From an uncultured Peptococcaceae bacterium (GTDB taxonomy: Bacteria; Bacillota; Desulfotomaculia; Desulfotomaculales; Desulfocucumaceae), in the NCBI GenBank assembly GCA_958417755.1, contig CATZDY010000009.1:1-46661 (forward strand): a DNA stretch of 46,661 nucleotides, read 5' to 3'. Below are positions 1 through 7,260 of this stretch, one piece after another. The notes under the pieces were generated by a model. That model had not been told where the DNA came from, did not search any database, and was given only the letters and a program-made list of their open reading frames with translations. How positions within the stretch are numbered: the first letter of the stretch is position 1; the number at the start of each line of letters is the position of its first letter. The position numbers and the translations under genes are program-made.

Positions 1-506
1 TAGGAGCAGATTCCCCTGTTCCTTCCTTTGACTGGGGACCAGTTTGTGGCCCCTTTTCTCCCGGGTTTTCTTCCTGTGGTAAAATCCCTGGATTTTGCTT
101 ATCAATTGGATCTATCGTAGCAATCTCAGGGGAAAAATCTTTTGGTATAGAAGTATAATGAGGCATAAGTCCGATGGAACCTGCAAACAAAGCCACAGCC
201 GCGGCCGCACTGGCCAAGGCGCGCCAATGTTTGGTAAACACAGCAAAACGCTTTTTCTTGCTTTGGCTTTCTATTTTTTGAATGACTTTGTCAGCAAAAT
301 TTTCCGGTAACTGACAGGTATTCTCAAATTCCTGTAAACAGGAGGACATGGTTTGCCACTGCTGCCATTCCTGCTGGCAAGTTTGGCATGCTTGCAAATG
401 GTCTTGCCAGGCCCTTTTTTCCTCTGTTGTTAGCTCATCATCCAAGGCTGCAGAAAATAAAGCTTGGATAGAAGCGCATGATTCGTCACATTGCCTTTGG
501 GTCATT
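1..506 (-). CDS. Zinc-type anti-sigma factor, partial (cut by window edge)
   Basis: The frame is open from an ATG at 506 to the left edge, giving 168 codons without a stop. The N-terminus reads like a zf-HC2 anti-sigma domain: an early Cys pair, a 'LDDEL..EE' helix, then the H-x3-C-x2-C signature (HLQACQTC) at about residues 36-43. An Ala-rich hydrophobic stretch at about residues 100-120 (WRALASAAAAVALFAG) would be the single membrane span. A Pro/Gly/Glu-rich extracytoplasmic part follows and is truncated. A strong GGAGG lies 9 nt before the ATG. It starts 14 nt after the ECF sigma gene, so the pair is one operon. By family knowledge the zinc domain holds the sigma factor inactive at the membrane. 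The inducing signal and the C-terminal domain cannot be seen. Confidence 0.8.
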
Positions 507-520
507 TCAATTCACCTCCC

Positions 521-1117
521 TCATTGGGATGCAGCATGCTTTTGCTGGGATAATTTTTGTTTTAACGCTGCCCGGGCCCGATTCATTCTTGATTTTACTG
601 TCCCCAGGGTACTGCCTGTAAGGCGGGCGATTTCGTCGTAAGAATAGCCTTCCATTTCCCGCAAAACCAGCACCAATTTATGCTCAGGGCTCAAACTGTT
701 CAAGGCCTCTTGGAGCAGACGTTTGGTTTCCTGTTTTTCCACCTCTTGCAAGGGATCACTGGTTTCATCCATGATTTCCCGCTGCATATTGCCCTTATTG
801 GTTTTCACAGGTTCGTCAATATAAGTAAGCTCCATTTTGGCGTTTTTTTTCTTTTGATTCAGATATAGATTCACCGTAATGCGGTGCATCCAAGTGCCAA
901 AATCCGCTTCATTGCGAAAGGTATGTATTTTTTGATAGGATTTCATAAAAGCTTCCTGGGCCAAATCCTCGGCATCCGTGGGATTCCCGGTGAGCTTGAT
1001 ACAAAGTCCAAATACCTTTTGCTGGTACAGACGAACCAATTGACCAAAGGAATCAATATCCCCTTGCTGCGCTTGGGTTACCAAAGCGCGCACATGATTA
1101 GTTGTTGTATTCCCCAA
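521..1117 (-). CDS. ECF-type RNA polymerase sigma factor
   Basis: This is an extracytoplasmic-function sigma factor of about 198 residues. Region 2 is clear (FGLCIKLTGNPTDAEDLAQE, then TFRNEADFGTWMHRI) at about residues 30-90. Region 4 (LSPEHKLVLVLREMEGYSYDEIA, then GTVKSRMNRARAALK) lies at about 140-190, and there is no region 3, as usual for the ECF class. The frame also contains a GTG at 1126, but the AGGAG Shine-Dalgarno overlaps that codon. The TTG at 1117 sits 7 nt after it, so I prefer TTG. It is followed 14 nt later by its anti-sigma factor. A perfect ECF-type promoter lies upstream at 1167-1195, and an identical one precedes the surface-protein gene at 1876. The sigma therefore probably controls itself and that gene. 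Confidence 0.93.
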   Translation of the reverse strand: MGNTTTNHVRALVTQAQQGDIDSFGQLVRLYQQKVFGLCIKLTGNPTDAEDLAQEAFMKSYQKIHTFRNEADFGTWMHRITVNLYLNQKKKNAKMELTYIDEPVKTNKGNMQREIMDETSDPLQEVEKQETKRLLQEALNSLSPEHKLVLVLREMEGYSYDEIARLTGSTLGTVKSRMNRARAALKQKLSQQKHAASQ

Positions 1118-1166
1118 AGGATTCACTCCTTTGGTGCCTGGTAAATTTTATTTTACTAGACACCTT

Positions 1167-1195
1167 TTAGACAAATATAAAATTATAAAAGTTCC
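1167..1195 (-). promoter_or_regulatory. ECF-sigma promoter of the sigma/anti-sigma operon
   Basis: Read on the minus strand, this is GGAACTT (1195-1189), a 15-nt spacer, then TGTCTAA (1173-1167). The GGAAC -35 and GTCTA -10 with this spacing are the classic ECF promoter pattern. The predicted transcript starts about 7 nt downstream, roughly 45 nt before the sigma start codon. The same two boxes with the same spacer length recur at 1588-1616, which supports recognition by the sigma encoded here. Confidence 0.75.
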
Positions 1196-1587
1196 TTGTT
1201 CTTTTGAAGCAACCAAAGACAAAAATTTATCTTAATGGTCTTATTTAAGATAGAGAAGTGTAAGAATTCGATTTATTTCCCCAAAACTCCTTTCCCCCAA
1301 GGCATGCAAAATATTGAAACAATATAGTCAAGGGGTGCTTGAAGGACAAATAAGAAAATAGAAATTAGAATATATAAGGGGTAGTAAGCAAGGACTAGGG
1401 CGGTATAATTGCCGAGATGTCTTTTCTATATAAAATAAAACAAAAGTAATATAGATACTTTTTCATGAATAAAAGTAGTGTTTAGAACATTGTTTGGTAT
1501 CCTTTAGAAGAATCCCGTGTAGTATAGTCAAATGAAAAATCGTGAAGTCAATTTTTGTTTTATTTTTATTTTTCTTTGATTTTTTGT
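1196..1587. other. AT-rich intergenic stretch, no gene seen
   Basis: This lies between the divergent ECF promoters of the sigma operon and the surface-protein gene. No ORF with a credible ribosome binding site was found on either strand. It is A/T-rich with several T-tracts. 'TATAGTCAA' occurs twice (near 1323 and 1524); the second copy could be a weak sigma-A -10 (TATAGT), but no good -35 accompanies it. Confidence 0.5.
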
Positions 1588-1616
1588 GGAACTTTTCTTT
1601 TTCACTGATTGTCTAA
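1588..1616 (+). promoter_or_regulatory. ECF-sigma promoter of the stalk-domain surface-protein gene
   Basis: GGAACTT (1588-1594), a 15-nt spacer, then TGTCTAA (1610-1616). Both boxes and the spacer length are identical to the promoter of the sigma operon at 1167-1195, although the spacer sequences differ. Transcription would begin near 1623, giving a leader of about 250 nt before the TTG start at 1876. Confidence 0.75.
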
Positions 1617-1622
1617 GCATTC

Positions 1623-1875
1623 AGATGGTCAAGGAAGGAAAACACTTGGAAAGCAAAAAACTGCTGTAATGGAAAGCCTTCCAGAGTGACAGCCATCAAA
1701 TCCAGGCAATGTGATGGTGGTATGAAGTAATTTATATGCCCTTGTCAAAAGGGTAAGGAAACATTTTTGAGAGGAGGGAGGCCCGCTAGAAGGGGCAGCA
1801 ACCCAAATGCTTCAATCCTTTGGTTTAAACAAAGGAAAAGGATAAATTTCAAACATTTAAAGGAGTGAATGTGTT
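1623..1875 (+). promoter_or_regulatory. Long structured 5' leader with a SAM-I-like core
   Basis: The leader can form several stems: GGAAGG (1633-1638) with CCTTCC (1677-1682); CCATCA (1693-1698) with TGATGG (1712-1717); and CCTTTG (1817-1822) with CAAAGG (1830-1835). Between 1771 and 1806 the order GAGGGA, GGCCCG, GAA, GCAACC resembles the conserved core of SAM-I (S-box) aptamers. It is followed by GCTTCAATCC, comparable to the S-box GGUGCUAAUUCC. However, the outer P1 stem is not convincing, and no terminator or antiterminator pair is evident. It may be a degenerate S-box-like element or an unrelated structured leader or mRNA stabiliser. Confidence 0.35.
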
Positions 1876-4266
1876 TTGTTAAGAAAAAGCAAAAAAAGCA
1901 TTGCCATTGTGGCTTTATTGGCCATGTTGATGACAATGTTGCCCATGGGTACTGCATTTGCAGACAATACGTTTAAGTCAAGGGACAGCGGAATCAAGGT
2001 AGGAACAGATAGTGTTACCCAATTGAGCACAGTTTCAATGGAAATGGATAGCGATAGATTAGACAATGATAGTCAAGTTACCTTTACTCTTCCCAATAGT
2101 GATTTTATATTTGTGAAGACACCAGATGAAGATAGCCCAGTTGATAGCACTCCAATGGATAGCGATGACTGGCAGGTATTTGGCACTTTAAAAAATAAAA
2201 TTGGTATAGATGGTGGAAACTATTTTGAATTCCCTGAGATTTATGATGGCAATACCAACATATTGTTTGAATTGCAGCAACAGTTGGGTGACGAGCCATT
2301 GTTTGAGGTAGAGCAAAACTATGACTATGAAATTCTAGTAAAAATAAACGATAAAGCTGATTTTACCGAGGTTAAACCTGACGCGAACAGAGGGTTAATT
2401 AATTACTTTACTCTGCATTTGGATAGCATTTATGTGCCAGATAGCATTGATGCTGGAAACATTGAATTGGAAGCCAGTAAAGATGGTTCCAATGGGTTTA
2501 TTAGTGGCACTGTGAACATTGGTAAAGCATCAGATGGGGATATTACACTGAAAGTAACTGATACCCCTACCTTCAGTGATGATGCAGTAGTGACAATGCG
2601 TTTAACAGAAAATAGCCCTAATTCCTTTGAAAAAAGAAGTGAAAGTCTTAAATTTACTTTACCCACAGGTTTTAAATGGACTGGTGTAGAGAATGTAAAA
2701 ATTGTACAAGGAAAAACGGCTTCTGCTGATAAATGGGAAGAAGAACCATATAACTACATTGAGAAAGATGGCAAAGACTTAATATTCAATTTAAATGGTT
2801 TTCAAGGAAGCACTACAGCTTTGAGAGTTGATATTGAAGCTGCGTATGAAGTGGATGATGAAAGCAAAGCAAAAATAGGTGATGTGACTGCTAAAATTGG
2901 TGGTAAAACAGATTGTGATGTATCAGAAATCGTGGTAGGTCGTTATGGTCAATATGAATCCAGTGTAAATGCCGGCGATTTGCCTACAATTATTGCTGGT
3001 CAATTGGAACAAGGATTGGCAGAAGTGAGCATTGAAGAATCTGTAGCCGAGAGCTTGGTCAATGGCAGAACCATTATTTTGACCTTACCTTCCAATGCCA
3101 AATGGACTGCTGTGGATACAGACAGCAATAGGGGCGCAAGACTTGAATTTGCAGGTTTTGTAGGCAGTGACGGTACTGCTGCCAAGTGGAAAGTAGAGGG
3201 TTCTTCTACAAGTAAAGCTGCAACCTTGGATTTGAAAGACATGGAAGTTGTCACTGCTCCTGATTTTGAAGGCGATTTAGTGGCTGAAATATCCGGTAGT
3301 GCAGGTATCAGCGGTAAGGTGACCTTGGCCAAAGTAGTGCCAGCAGTAAAAATGTCTGTAGACAATAAAATTACTGTGGGTATCGGTCAAGCAGCCCAAA
3401 GCATTGGGACCATTACCATTACTGAAAATATAGATGGTGCTTTAAATGACGATAAAGATTTATTAATTGATTTGCCTGATGGTGTAAGCTTTAGTGGTAT
3501 TCCCACTGTGGAAGTAACAGAAGGGGATTTGGAAATTAAAGATAACGATTTGGACTTAAAAGATGATGGATCAACTGAAGATAATACTTTGGTTATCCCC
3601 ATTGATTCAGAAAGTACAACAGCTTCTACCATTACCATTAAAGATGCTAAAATTACAGTCAACCGTTCTGTAGCAGAAGGTGATATCACTGCTAAAGTAA
3701 AAGGTGATGCTGTAATCGAGGCCAATGATATAGACGAAATTGAAGACTACTTTAGTGAGATTGTAAATGATTATCCACAAGTTGAAGGTAAAGATGCATT
3801 TAAGCTGAAGAATGATATGATTTTCCCCAATAACAATTCAGCTGGTAGTGCAGTGATTGCTACTGTGGGAACTCCAGGACAAACTTCCACTGAATCCAAG
3901 TTTGTCATTGGTAGCACCACCTACAGTGTAAATGGTGTGGACTCCACCATGGACATTGCTCCGTATTTGAAAGACGGCCGGACCTACTTGCCTTTGCGTT
4001 ATGTAGGAAATGCCATGGGTATTAGTGATGATAACATCACCTATGATACCAACACCCAAACTGCTACCATCGTAAGTGGCAACACCATTGTGCAAGCTAC
4101 AGTGGGTAATATGTACTTGAAAGTAAACGGCAGTGCTGTGGCCATGGATGCAGCTGCTGAATTGGTCAATGGTCGGACTATGGTACCCTTCCGCTGGATT
4201 GCTCAAGCTTTGGGCGGCACAGTGACTTGGGATGAAGCAACCCAAACCGTTACCATTGTATCCTAA
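1876..4266 (+). CDS. Secreted stalk-domain (copper amine oxidase N-terminal-like) surface protein
   Basis: This is a secreted protein of 796 residues. It starts at TTG 1876, 10 nt after AAAGGAG; no ATG is in frame nearby. It has a Sec signal peptide (MLRKSKKS, a hydrophobic core, cleavage after TAFA at about residue 29). The body is acidic and Ser/Thr/Asp-rich, with at least three related beta-type segments carrying an 'LP-x-G/N-x-x-W/F' motif (about residues 235, 385 and 513). The last 120 residues form a stalk domain (PF07833 type), with DGRTYLPLRYVGNAMG near 700 and NGRTMVPFRWIAQALGG near 765. The family is common on clostridial surfaces and the name does not imply an amine oxidase. There are no SLH repeats, so anchoring is unclear. 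It appears controlled by the neighbouring ECF sigma. Confidence 0.85.
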   Translation: MLRKSKKSIAIVALLAMLMTMLPMGTAFADNTFKSRDSGIKVGTDSVTQLSTVSMEMDSDRLDNDSQVTFTLPNSDFIFVKTPDEDSPVDSTPMDSDDWQVFGTLKNKIGIDGGNYFEFPEIYDGNTNILFELQQQLGDEPLFEVEQNYDYEILVKINDKADFTEVKPDANRGLINYFTLHLDSIYVPDSIDAGNIELEASKDGSNGFISGTVNIGKASDGDITLKVTDTPTFSDDAVVTMRLTENSPNSFEKRSESLKFTLPTGFKWTGVENVKIVQGKTASADKWEEEPYNYIEKDGKDLIFNLNGFQGSTTALRVDIEAAYEVDDESKAKIGDVTAKIGGKTDCDVSEIVVGRYGQYESSVNAGDLPTIIAGQLEQGLAEVSIEESVAESLVNGRTIILTLPSNAKWTAVDTDSNRGARLEFAGFVGSDGTAAKWKVEGSSTSKAATLDLKDMEVVTAPDFEGDLVAEISGSAGISGKVTLAKVVPAVKMSVDNKITVGIGQAAQSIGTITITENIDGALNDDKDLLIDLPDGVSFSGIPTVEVTEGDLEIKDNDLDLKDDGSTEDNTLVIPIDSESTTASTITIKDAKITVNRSVAEGDITAKVKGDAVIEANDIDEIEDYFSEIVNDYPQVEGKDAFKLKNDMIFPNNNSAGSAVIATVGTPGQTSTESKFVIGSTTYSVNGVDSTMDIAPYLKDGRTYLPLRYVGNAMGISDDNITYDTNTQTATIVSGNTIVQATVGNMYLKVNGSAVAMDAAAELVNGRTMVPFRWIAQALGGTVTWDEATQTVTIVS

Positions 4267-4309
4267 GTAGTGAAAGAAAATTAGGAAAAGAATAAACAAA
4301 GTTGTAAAG

Positions 4310-4349
4310 AAAACCGAACCGAATCCTCCGGGATTCGGGATCGGTTTTC
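4310..4349 (+). terminator. Rho-independent terminator after the stalk-domain gene
   Basis: AAAACCGA (4310-4317) pairs with TCGGTTTT (4341-4348), and inside it GAATCC (4321-4326) pairs with GGATTC (4331-4336). The 3' arm supplies the T-tract. It ends shortly before the ribosome binding site of the TolC-like gene, so that gene probably depends on read-through or its own promoter. Confidence 0.75.
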
Positions 4350-4367
4350 TGCATTGGAGGTGGATTT

Positions 4368-5483
4368 GTGAAAAATGTGAAAAAAAAGTTTTTTGCTTGG
4401 GCTTGTGCTGGTTTTATGTTCACAAGCTCTGTAATGACTTGTTTGGGGGCAACAGGGGCAGAAGCCAAAGAACCTGCGGAGCCGGAATTGACCTTGGCTG
4501 AAGCTTATGAAATGGCTGTAAAAAATAGCAACTCCTTAAAGGCAACAGACTTAACAGCAGACCAAACTTGGGAAGCCCGGGACAGCGCAAGTAAGAGATT
4601 GGAGACGGATTTAGATATACCTGCTGATAGTAGCATTGCCAGTGATTCCTCTGCGGCCTTAGAAAGAAGTTATGATCAAACGGATTTAAGTTATCGTTCT
4701 GCCCAAAAAAATAAAGAGGATCAATTGCGTAGTTTACAGTTGGATGTGTTTTCTGAGTATATTGCCATTGAAATGGCTAAGGAAAATGTCCGGCTGGCGG
4801 AAGAAAAGGTAAATGAAGCCTTTTCAGCTGTAAAGGTGGCGCGGGTAAAGGCTGAGGTGGGCGTGCTGTCAGCGCCTGAACTTTTGGTGGCAGAGAATAA
4901 TTATAAAAATGCAGTGAATAGCCAAAATGTAGCTTTAGAAAGTCTGAACAAAGCCTATGTGACTTTCAATAATGTGGTGGGGTTGTGGCCTGAGGATTTA
5001 CCGCAGCTTACAGATAAAATCACTTTTGAACCTTTGGAAGTAGATAACTTGGAAGCAGAGGTATCAAGGGCAACTACCACCAGTTATTCCATTTGGCAAT
5101 TGGTCCAAAATATAGATTTGGCCAAGCAAAATTTGCGTTATTCCACCAGTGACTATAAAGTTGATAAATATGATGTGGATATTGCGGAACGCCAAGTGGC
5201 AGCTGGGAAAAAGACCTTGGAGCAGAATGTAAGAACCATGTACAGTGAAATCAAGACCTTAGAAGAACAATATAGCATTGCTGAGAAAAGCCTGGATACA
5301 GCCAAGGAAAGCTACCGGGTGGCTAAGGTCCAATTTGAGGCTGGCTTAGCCACTAAGGATGATTTGGTTAAAGCAGAAACCACTTTATGTGAAGCGGAAA
5401 ATAGTCTCTTGAATATTGCCTATAATCATGAATTGCAAAAAGCTAGTTTTATGATTTTGACAGGTAGAGATATAATTAAGTAG
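4368..5483 (+). CDS. TolC-family (outer membrane efflux protein-like) coiled-coil protein
   Basis: This exported protein has 371 residues. The GTG start at 4368 follows TTGGAGGTGG. The signal peptide is MKNVKKKFFAW plus a hydrophobic core ending near AEA (about residue 33). The mature part begins with LTLAEAYEMAVKNSNSL, the typical opening of TolC/OEP repeats. It continues with long heptad-like helices, two of them matching the paired coiled-coil arms of OEP proteins (IAIEMAKENVRLAEEKV; VAKVQFEAGLATKDDLVKAE). It is shorter than Gram-negative TolC (about 430-490), and no outer-membrane assembly genes are in the window. Such proteins occur in monoderm clostridia with unknown roles, perhaps as cell-wall-spanning or accessory export proteins. 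A terminator follows directly, so it ends a unit. Confidence 0.75.
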   Translation: MKNVKKKFFAWACAGFMFTSSVMTCLGATGAEAKEPAEPELTLAEAYEMAVKNSNSLKATDLTADQTWEARDSASKRLETDLDIPADSSIASDSSAALERSYDQTDLSYRSAQKNKEDQLRSLQLDVFSEYIAIEMAKENVRLAEEKVNEAFSAVKVARVKAEVGVLSAPELLVAENNYKNAVNSQNVALESLNKAYVTFNNVVGLWPEDLPQLTDKITFEPLEVDNLEAEVSRATTTSYSIWQLVQNIDLAKQNLRYSTSDYKVDKYDVDIAERQVAAGKKTLEQNVRTMYSEIKTLEEQYSIAEKSLDTAKESYRVAKVQFEAGLATKDDLVKAETTLCEAENSLLNIAYNHELQKASFMILTGRDIIK

Positions 5484-5492
5484 AAAATAAGC

Positions 5493-5537
5493 GGAGCTTC
5501 CTTTTGCCTGAAATAGGGCAAAGAAGCTCCTTTTTTT
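5493..5537 (+). terminator. Strong intrinsic terminator
   Basis: GGAGCTTC (5493-5500) pairs with GAAGCTCC (5523-5530). The stem is extended inside by CTTTTGCC/GGGCAAAG and followed by seven T. It terminates the TolC-like gene. Confidence 0.88.
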
Positions 5538-5618
5538 CTTTTTAAATAGAGAAAAATTTTTCATTTTTGCCTGAAAAATGGTATGATAAGGGAGGTAAAT
5601 GATAGTAGGAGGATGGAG

Positions 5619-6695
5619 ATGAAAGCAAAAGTTGCCGTGCTAAAAACATCTGCTGCCACGGTGCTGGAGGATTATACTTCTTTGATGCACTTGGCGGATT
5701 ATCAACAATATATCTCTGGGACAAAGGACACCATAATCAAAATCAATTTGTCTTGGACCAAATACTTTCCAGCTTGTTCCACCCAGCCCTGGCAATTGGA
5801 AGGGCTGGTGAAAACCATGCTGCAAGATGGTTTTGAACCCCAGCATTTGTGGCCAGTGGAGAATAAGACTGTGGTGACGGATCCAATGAAAGGGGCCAGA
5901 CATAACAAGTGGCTGCCTGTGTTGCAGCGTTACGGCCTTTCTTATACCCCTTTGCCCGGGGTGGAATGGACAGTATTCAAGCCCAAAGCAAAGCTTTTGG
6001 TATTGGACAAGATTTTTCCTGAGGGCATAGAGGTGCCTAAGATGTTTTTTGGAAAAAATGTAGTGCATTTGCCCACAGTAAAAACCCATGGCCACAGCCA
6101 GACCACAGGAGCTATTAAAAATTCCTTTGGCGGTTTACTGAAGGAAGTGCGGCATTACTGCCACAAGCATATGCACGAGGTTTTGGTGGATTTGATGCTT
6201 TTGCAGCGGGAAATCCATCCCGGGATTTTTGCGGTCATGGACGGCACAGTGGCTGGGGACGGGGCAGGGCCCAGGACCATGATTCCCCATGTGAAAAATT
6301 ATATTTTAGCCAGTGGGGATTCGGTGGCCATTGATGCAGTGGCCGCAAAGATGATGGGTATGGATCCTCTGGCCATTCCCTATTTGCGCATGTGTCATGA
6401 ACGGAAATTAGGTTGTGCCAAGCCCTCTGACATTGAAATTGTAGGGGAGGATATTAGCCAGGTGAATTTCGGCTTTGAGGCCAAACGGAGTTTTGTGATT
6501 TGGGGGGACCAGATGATTCGCAAGGGCTTTTTGCGGCCCTTTGAAAAGCTGTTGTTGCACAGTCCCCTGGTGGGGTGGGCTCCTTTTGCTTCCAATGTAT
6601 ACCATGATTTCTTTTGGTATCCCACTGTGGGAAAAAGCCGGATCCGGGCCTTTAGCCAAACAGAATGGGGAAAGCTGTTTGACCAATATGAATAG
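5619..6695 (+). CDS. DUF362 domain-containing protein
   Basis: A cytosolic protein of about 358 residues. The frame opens at 5583, but AGGAGG lies 6 nt before the ATG at 5619, giving the start MKAKVAVLKTSA. The DUF362 features are visible: an N-terminal 'VAVLKT' strand, 'TIIKINLSW' near residue 45, 'VVHLPTVKTHGHSQTTGAIKNSFGG' near 150-175 (here split between strand and Gly-rich loop), and a C-terminal 'SGDSVAIDAVAAKMMGMDP' segment. Some DUF362 proteins carry added 4Fe-4S motifs; none is seen here. The biochemical role is not established. It lies at the head of the polysaccharide region but is separated from the next gene by 124 nt, so a link is only positional. Confidence 0.8.
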   Translation: MKAKVAVLKTSAATVLEDYTSLMHLADYQQYISGTKDTIIKINLSWTKYFPACSTQPWQLEGLVKTMLQDGFEPQHLWPVENKTVVTDPMKGARHNKWLPVLQRYGLSYTPLPGVEWTVFKPKAKLLVLDKIFPEGIEVPKMFFGKNVVHLPTVKTHGHSQTTGAIKNSFGGLLKEVRHYCHKHMHEVLVDLMLLQREIHPGIFAVMDGTVAGDGAGPRTMIPHVKNYILASGDSVAIDAVAAKMMGMDPLAIPYLRMCHERKLGCAKPSDIEIVGEDISQVNFGFEAKRSFVIWGDQMIRKGFLRPFEKLLLHSPLVGWAPFASNVYHDFFWYPTVGKSRIRAFSQTEWGKLFDQYE

Positions 6696-6819
6696 GTTGT
6701 TTGGCCCCGAGTTATTTTAAAAGGAAACTAAGGGATTGGGTTGTTAGGAAATCCTTGCTGCAAAAGAAATATCCGTTTTAATAAGCAAACAGATGATAAC
6801 CGGATGTTGGGAGAGCTGG

Positions 6820-7188
6820 ATGAATACATATTTGCTATTGGCCTTGGCCATTGTATGCAATGCAGGGGCCAATATTTTGGTAAAAATAGCCACCCAGAAA
6901 ACCCCCTTGGTGCTGGACCAGGGGCTGATGTGGAGCAGTTTGTGGCAGGCAGTGAGGAATCCGTATCTTATCCTGGGGGTTCTTTGCTTTGGTTTTTCCT
7001 TGCTGTTCTACAGCATTGTGCTGAGCAAAATCAACCTAAGCATTGCTTACCCTATTATGACAGGGGCAGGGTTTCTCATCGTGTTTTTGGTCTCTGCTTT
7101 ATATTTGAAGGAGCAAATATTGCCCTTACATTTGTTGGGAGCAGGGTTGGTTTTGGGTGGTTTATGGTTATTGGTGCTAAAAAGCTAA
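6820..7188 (+). CDS. Small multidrug resistance / EamA-type four-helix membrane protein
   Basis: A membrane protein of 122 residues. The frame extends to 6793, but the ATG at 6820 follows a GGGAGAG ribosome binding site and starts directly with the first membrane helix (MNTYLLLALAIVCNAGANIL). There are four predicted membrane spans. The last two contain the SMR-like 'INLSIAYPIMTGAGFLIVFLVS' pattern and an 'LKEQILPLHLLGAGLVLGG' ending. Family members export small cations, or, as ArnE/ArnF-like pairs, move lipid-linked sugars. It lies directly before a GT39-like enzyme that would use a lipid-linked sugar, so a flippase role is a reasonable inference, not shown. Confidence 0.8.
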   Translation: MNTYLLLALAIVCNAGANILVKIATQKTPLVLDQGLMWSSLWQAVRNPYLILGVLCFGFSLLFYSIVLSKINLSIAYPIMTGAGFLIVFLVSALYLKEQILPLHLLGAGLVLGGLWLLVLKS

Positions 7189-7260
7189 GGGTTTGGTGGG
7201 TTAGGTTATGAATGATTAAAAAGTGATTTTATCTAAAGAAACACGGTAAATTGGGTGATA

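Noticed and set aside
1623..1875. Cyclic di-GMP, cobalamin or glycine riboswitch in the surface-protein leader
   Set aside because: The conserved cores of these classes are not present. Only a SAM-I-like order of motifs could be argued, and that is reported with low confidence.
3838..4299. 153-codon minus-strand ORF opposite the stalk-domain gene
   Set aside because: It is antisense to a well-supported coding region, His/Ser-rich and low in coherence, with no ribosome binding site.
4368..5483. Evidence for a diderm (outer-membrane) organism
   Set aside because: A TolC-like protein and FabZ alone are not enough. LCP, TagA/TagO and CsaB genes, and the absence of lpx or bam genes, favour a monoderm.
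6741..7211. 156-codon ORF overlapping the SMR-type gene
   Set aside because: Another frame of the same DNA encodes a coherent four-helix membrane protein with a ribosome binding site. This one has no membrane pattern or family features.
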